Positions 16,546-20,569 of a stretch of DNA of 20,569 nt are shown piece by piece. The first letter of the stretch is position 1; each line of letters starts with the position of its first letter. The notes under the pieces are model-generated. The model was not told the origin of the DNA. It ran no database searches and worked only from the letters and a program-made list of their open reading frames with translations. The DNA is from Bacillota bacterium. Lineage in GTDB: Bacteria; Bacillota_C; Negativicutes; Sporomusales; Sporomusaceae. A program made the position numbers and the translations under genes. Location: positions 1 to 20,569 of the forward strand of contig JAEZQV010000386.1 in assembly GCA_023441125.1 (NCBI GenBank), given 5' to 3'.

Positions 16546-17697
16546 GTGAGTAAGCGAGACTATTATGAAGTGCTGGGTGTAGCCAAGAATGCGTCTGAAG
16601 ACGAATTAAAAAAGGCGTATCGCAAACTGGCCCGCAAGTACCATCCTGACGTAAATCGCGACAACCCCAAGGAAGCCGAAGAAAAGTTTAAAGAAGTTAA
16701 CGAAGCTTACGAAATTCTATCCAATGCTGAGCGCCGGGCGCAGTATGACCAATTTGGTCATGCTGCGTTCGATGCCGCTAACGGCGGTGGCGGCTTCGGC
16801 GGCTTTGGCGGTGGCGGCGCTGGCGCCGGCGGTTTTTCGGATATATTTGATATGTTCTTTGGTCAGGCGGGTTTCGGGTTCGGCGGCGGACGGCAGAACG
16901 GACCCGAGCGGGGAGCCGATTTACGGTATGACATGGAGATCAATTTTGAGGAAGCCGCTTTTGGGCTAGAGACGGAAATTCAAATACCACGAACAGAAGA
17001 CTGCAGTGCTTGCCAAGGATCGGGAGCTGCACCGGGAACCCATCCCGAAACTTGTCCTGACTGCCGGGGAACCGGCCAGGTTCAGGTTACGCAGAACACG
17101 CCGTTTGGCAGAATGGTTAATGTAAGAACCTGTGAACGTTGCCATGGTGAAGGGAAAATTGTTAAGACCCCTTGTAAAGAATGCCATGGCCGGGGGAAAA
17201 TTCGTGCTAAGCGTAAAATAAAGATCAAGATTCCCGCCGGCGTTGACAATGGTTCAAGACTACGGGTCGCACACGAAGGGGAAGCCGGACAACGTGGCGG
17301 TTCTCCCGGTGACTTATATGTTTATCTTTTTGTAAAACCGCACAAACTGTTTACACGGGAAGGCAATGATGTTATCTGCGAAGTACCGATTAATTTTGTG
17401 CAGGCCACGCTGGGTGATGAGCTTGAAGTCCCCACGCTGGACGGTAAAGTTAAGCTTAAAATACCGGAAGGAACCCAAACCGGAACGGTATTTCGCATAA
17501 AGGAAAAGGGGATCCCTCACCTGCGTGGTCACGGACGCGGCGATCAGCATGTGCGTGTTAAGTTAATCACCCCGAAAAAATTGACGGACCGTCAAAAAGA
17601 ACTTTTACACGAATTTGTTAAAGCCGGTGGTGCTGATCCCACTGCCGAAGAAAAAGGCTTTTTTAAGAAGTTCAAAGACGCTTTTGGCGCAATGTAA
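16546..17697 (+). CDS. dnaJ: DnaJ, Hsp40 cochaperone
   Basis: A 383-residue type I J-protein that loads substrates on DnaK and stimulates its ATPase. J domain 1-70 with HPD at 33-35; Gly/Phe-rich stretch about 76-125; four zinc-finger repeats [24 protein letters not shown] and CKECHGRG starting at C153, C170, C196 and C210; then the two C-terminal substrate-binding domains. I choose GTG 16546, which gives the usual [12 protein letters not shown]; a TTG at 16531 in frame adds GWCE, unlike the family, and GGGATGGTG between them serves as the ribosome site. It follows dnaK by 21 bases. Confidence 0.97.
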   Translation: MSKRDYYEVLGVAKNASEDELKKAYRKLARKYHPDVNRDNPKEAEEKFKEVNEAYEILSNAERRAQYDQFGHAAFDAANGGGGFGGFGGGGAGAGGFSDIFDMFFGQAGFGFGGGRQNGPERGADLRYDMEINFEEAAFGLETEIQIPRTEDCSACQGSGAAPGTHPETCPDCRGTGQVQVTQNTPFGRMVNVRTCERCHGEGKIVKTPCKECHGRGKIRAKRKIKIKIPAGVDNGSRLRVAHEGEAGQRGGSPGDLYVYLFVKPHKLFTREGNDVICEVPINFVQATLGDELEVPTLDGKVKLKIPEGTQTGTVFRIKEKGIPHLRGHGRGDQHVRVKLITPKKLTDRQKELLHEFVKAGGADPTAEEKGFFKKFKDAFGAM

Positions 17698-17729
17698 CTG
17701 TATAATTGAAGTTTAAGGGGCGATGGCGC

Positions 17730-18668
17730 ATGAAATGGGCTGAAATCAGCATTCAAACCTCCCATGAGGCTACGGAAGCAGTAGCCGATATTTTCCATGA
17801 CCTGGGCGCAAGCGGGGTTGTAATCGAAGACCCCGAACTGATCAACAGTTACCGGCGCTCAGGAACCTGGGATTACTGCGACATCCCCGAGGAATTGGAT
17901 ACAGAGGTTGTAACTATTAAAGCATATTTACCGGTGGATGATCTTCTGGACGACAAACTCCGTGTGTTTGAGGATCGCATCAACCGTTTGCATGAGCATG
18001 ATCTTGACAAAGGGCGCGGCTGCATTAACTGCCGCGAAGTGCAGGAAGAGGACTGGGCATCTTCCTGGAAAGAATATTTTCATCCGGTAAGGGTAAGTGA
18101 TCATATTGTCATAAAACCGTCCTGGGAAGAATATCTGCCGGTCGCGGACGATATTATCATTGAACTGGACCCGGGTATGGCATTCGGTACAGGCACACAT
18201 CACACAACTGCCATGTGTATTCGTTGTCTGGAGGATGTGATTAAACCTGCGGATACAGTCTTTGATATCGGCACCGGTTCCGGCATATTGGCGGTCGCGG
18301 CGGCAAAGCTGGGCGCAGCCAGGGTGCGGGGCGTGGACCTGGACCCGGTGGCGGTAAGAGTCGCCCAAGAAAATGTCGCTTTTAATAAAGTCACAGATAC
18401 TGTTGAAATTACTCAGGGTGATTTACTGACCGGTGTGCAGGGCCAGGCCAATGTTATTATCGCCAATATAATCGCCGATATCATTATTAAAATGCTGCCT
18501 GATGTCAAAACCCGCTTAGCGCCAAATGGCTTGTTTATTGCCAGCGGCATTATTGCCGAGCGGTTGAGTGATGTTACGGCAGCACTGCTTGAACAGGGGT
18601 TTGTGGTTGACAAAGTTATGGAAGAAGGCGGCTGGGTGGCCATTATGGCTGGCAGCGACTGCCAATAA
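17730..18668 (+). CDS. prmA: PrmA, ribosomal protein L11 methyltransferase
   Basis: A 312-residue SAM-dependent enzyme that methylates ribosomal protein L11. N-terminal L11-recognition domain (MKWAEISIQTSHEATEAV, ASGVVIEDP), then the linker ending EEDWASSWKEYFHPVRV. The catalytic domain has LDPGMAFGTGTHHTT (146-160), the SAM loop FDIGTGSGILAVAAAKLGA (178-196), GVDLDPVAV and the NIIAD motif in place of the amide-binding NxxA. Length matches Bacillus PrmA. ATG 17730 has AAGGGG 9 bases upstream; a TTG at 17706 in frame is less likely. Its place after dnaJ is standard in Bacillota. Confidence 0.95.
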   Translation: MKWAEISIQTSHEATEAVADIFHDLGASGVVIEDPELINSYRRSGTWDYCDIPEELDTEVVTIKAYLPVDDLLDDKLRVFEDRINRLHEHDLDKGRGCINCREVQEEDWASSWKEYFHPVRVSDHIVIKPSWEEYLPVADDIIIELDPGMAFGTGTHHTTAMCIRCLEDVIKPADTVFDIGTGSGILAVAAAKLGAARVRGVDLDPVAVRVAQENVAFNKVTDTVEITQGDLLTGVQGQANVIIANIIADIIIKMLPDVKTRLAPNGLFIASGIIAERLSDVTAALLEQGFVVDKVMEEGGWVAIMAGSDCQ

Positions 18669-18681
18669 AGGAGGCGCTTGT

Positions 18682-19428
18682 ATGCGCCGTTTCTTTATAA
18701 ATGCGCCGGTCAGCGACTGTATGGTGATTGACGGTGCAGATGCCCGCCATATTGTTATGGTGTTAAGGCTGACGGCCGGTGACAAACTGCTGGTGACCGG
18801 TACGGACGGCAAGGCCTGCCTGGCTGAAATTACTCAGATAACGGCCGCTGCCGTTCAGCTTAAATGGCTGGAAACGCTTGCGGATAATACCGAGCCGCCG
18901 CTGGTGGTATATCTGGTGCAAGGGTTAGCCAAAGGCGAAAAAATGGATTTCATTGTGCAAAAGGCGGTTGAACTGGGGGTTTATGCCATAATTCCCGCAG
19001 TTACTGAACACTGCGTAGTCAAGTATGATTTGGCCAAAAAGGCCGAGCGGGTTACCCGCTGGCAAAAAATTGCCCGGGAAGCGGCAAAACAATGCGGTAG
19101 AAGCTATATTCCGCAAATTTACCCTGTGACGGCTCTGGCCGATGTGTTGACAAATCAGGACTTTGCGTCTGCTGAAAAAATTATGTTATATGAAGGACAA
19201 GCTGCCGCAGGCTTAAAACAAGTACTTGCTGCAAGGAATACACCGAAACCGGCGATTATGCTGTTTATTGGTCCTGAAGGCGGCTTCAGTCCTGGTGAGG
19301 TAAAATTGTGTCAGAGCCACGGTGCTGACACTGTTTCCATGGGGCCGCGGATTATGCGTACCGAGACAGCCGCCCTGGCGGCGCTGACCGCGGTAATGTA
19401 TGAACGCGGCGATTTGGGGGGCTCGTAA
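18682..19428 (+). CDS. rsmE: RsmE, 16S rRNA m3U1498 methyltransferase
   Basis: A 248-residue SPOUT-class methyltransferase that N3-methylates U1498 of 16S rRNA (E. coli numbering). The N-terminal PUA-like domain (MRRFFI, ARHIVMVLRLTAGDKL) leads to the knotted catalytic domain: QGLAKGEKMDFIVQKAVELGV, the SAM-binding FIGPEGGFSPGEV (195-207) and MGPRIMRTETAALAAL (220-235). ATG 18682 has AAAGGAGG that overlaps the prmA stop; earlier in-frame ATGs lie inside prmA and are rejected. Stop overlaps the next start, so the two are coupled. Confidence 0.96.
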   Translation: MRRFFINAPVSDCMVIDGADARHIVMVLRLTAGDKLLVTGTDGKACLAEITQITAAAVQLKWLETLADNTEPPLVVYLVQGLAKGEKMDFIVQKAVELGVYAIIPAVTEHCVVKYDLAKKAERVTRWQKIAREAAKQCGRSYIPQIYPVTALADVLTNQDFASAEKIMLYEGQAAAGLKQVLAARNTPKPAIMLFIGPEGGFSPGEVKLCQSHGADTVSMGPRIMRTETAALAALTAVMYERGDLGGS

Positions 19429-20569
19429 TGCAGCAAGTGGCTTTTACAACTTTGGGCTGCAAAGTAAACCAGTTCGAAACCGAAGTGATGGAAGGATTGT
19501 TTAAAGCCCGCGGCTATGAAGTGGTTCAGTTTGATCAACAAGCTGATGTCTACGTAATCAATACCTGTTCAGTCACCAATTTGGGTGAAAAAAAATCCCG
19601 TCAATTAATCCGGCGGGCCAGCCGCCAAAATGAAGCTGCTATTATCGCTGTTGCCGGCTGTTATTCCCAGCTTTCGCCCGCTGAGGTGGCCCGTATTGAA
19701 GGTGTTGACGTCATCGTGGGTACACAGGACCGGGCAAAAATTGTTGACCTGGTTGAAGCGGCTATGGCTAATAACCGCATGGTTCAAGTCAATGCCGTCA
19801 CTGATATTATGCAGGCCAGAGAGTTTGAGGATATCCCATTGTTCTACGCGCCTGGACGGACGCGCGCTTTTTTAAAAATCCAGGAAGGCTGCGCCAACTT
19901 TTGTACTTATTGCATTATCCCGTATGCACGCGGCCCCTTGCGTTCCAGACCGCTCGCCAGCATTGCCGCTGAAACTGAAAAATTAGTCTCGGCCGGTTTT
20001 GCGGAAATTGTGCTTACAGGTATACATCTTGGCGCTTATGGCCGGGACATAACCAGCGAAAGGGAAATTACCCTTGTCGATGCCGCAGAGGCCGTTTTAG
20101 CAGCCGGCGGCACGCGGCTCGCCCGCCTTAGATTCGGTTCATTGGAATCCATTGAAGTGTCTGACAGGCTCATCACGCTTATGCAAAACGACAGGCGTCT
20201 TTGCCGGCAGCTGCATTTACCGCTCCAAGCCGGCGATGACAGAATCCTGCAGGCTATGAACAGGCATTATACTATCGGTAAGTACCGGGCATTAATTAAT
20301 AGCATTAGAGCGCGCTTGCCCGGGTTGGCGGTTACGACAGATATAATTGTAGGTTTTCCCGGGGAATCAGAAGAGATGTTTGCGAGTACATTAGCCTTTG
20401 TTGACACAATGGCTTTTGCCAGAATTCATATCTTCCCTTATTCCCGGCGCACGGGCACGCCTGCTGCCAAGCTGTCCGGACAATTGACCGAGTCCGAAAA
20501 AAAACGCCGGGTACAAAAACTGCAGGTTATTGCCGACAGACAAGCCGAGTATTTTAATAAGTCTTTTAT
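19428..20569 (+). CDS. mtaB: MtaB, tRNA t6A37 methylthiotransferase (3' end outside window)
   Basis: The first 380 residues of a radical-SAM enzyme that adds a methylthio group to t6A37 in tRNAs reading ANN codons. The N-terminal UPF0004 domain has its three cluster cysteines C11 (TLGCKVNQFE), C47 (NTCSVT) and C78 (AGCYSQ). The radical-SAM motif is C155-C159-C162 (EGCANFCTYCIIPYARGP), followed by LTGIHLGAYG, LHLPLQAGDD, TTDIIVGFPGE and HIFPYSRRTGTPA. The frame is open to the window edge; the C-terminal TRAM domain is not seen. The TLGCKVNQFE start and the position after rsmE favour MtaB over the related MiaB. Its ATG overlaps the rsmE stop (TAATG), giving translational coupling. Confidence 0.95.
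   Translation, partial: MQQVAFTTLGCKVNQFETEVMEGLFKARGYEVVQFDQQADVYVINTCSVTNLGEKKSRQLIRRASRQNEAAIIAVAGCYSQLSPAEVARIEGVDVIVGTQDRAKIVDLVEAAMANNRMVQVNAVTDIMQAREFEDIPLFYAPGRTRAFLKIQEGCANFCTYCIIPYARGPLRSRPLASIAAETEKLVSAGFAEIVLTGIHLGAYGRDITSEREITLVDAAEAVLAAGGTRLARLRFGSLESIEVSDRLITLMQNDRRLCRQLHLPLQAGDDRILQAMNRHYTIGKYRALINSIRARLPGLAVTTDIIVGFPGESEEMFASTLAFVDTMAFARIHIFPYSRRTGTPAAKLSGQLTESEKKRRVQKLQVIADRQAEYFNKSF

Noticed and set aside
17701..17706. TATAAT just after dnaJ as a promoter for prmA
   Set aside because: No acceptable -35 at 16-18 bases upstream; the start codon for the TTG alternative overlaps it. More likely chance in the gap.
1..20569. CRISPR arrays, insertion sequences, tRNA genes and phage genes
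   Set aside because: No regular repeats, transposase-like proteins, terminal inverted repeats or cloverleaf sequences were seen by eye on either strand.

Overview
The window reads as chromosomal DNA from an endospore-forming Bacillota (Firmicutes). It carries gpr and spoIIP, a perfect CIRCE operator in front of hrcA, and a DnaK without the N-terminal insert typical of Gram-negative bacteria. Protein style and gene order suggest an anaerobic clostridial or Negativicutes lineage, but no rRNA is present to fix this. I see no insertion sequence, phage gene, tRNA or CRISPR array, and genes are tightly packed.

Layout. Positions 1-302 hold the end of an unrecognised gene, closed by a hairpin. A HutP-family gene (409-834, minus) diverges from comEA-comEC-holA (997-5057), which covers DNA uptake and the polymerase III delta subunit. 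holA and the minus-strand rpsT (5165-5434) converge on two back-to-back terminators. A sporulation block follows: gpr (5586-6557) with a good forespore-sigma promoter match, spoIIP (6667-7773) with a possible sigma-E-type promoter, and an unknown 166-residue membrane protein (7795-8295). lepA (8381-10177) has its own sigma-A-type promoter and is followed by hemW (10188-11327).

The right half is the heat-shock operon, starting at a sigma-A promoter and CIRCE (11352-11419): hrcA, an archaeal-like chaperonin, grpE, dnaK, dnaJ, prmA, rsmE and mtaB (mtaB is cut by the window end). The order hrcA-grpE-dnaK-dnaJ-prmA-rsmE-mtaB is ordinary for Bacillota. The exception is the 527-residue chaperonin gene at 12484-14067, between hrcA and grpE. 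It is not GroEL: it has thermosome-type ATP-site motifs, an apical region with the built-in-lid type of segment, and a thermosome-type C-terminal domain. It matches the rare bacterial 'group III' chaperonins first described from Carboxydothermus. No groES lies nearby.

How the genes work together: HrcA should bind CIRCE and repress the whole transcript. The chaperonin and the DnaK-DnaJ-GrpE machine are therefore made together on stress, along with enzymes that modify ribosomal protein L11 (PrmA), 16S rRNA (RsmE) and tRNA (MtaB). In Bacillus, HrcA activity depends on GroEL. Here the chaperonin gene next to hrcA is archaeal-like, so it may supply or share that feedback role (inference).
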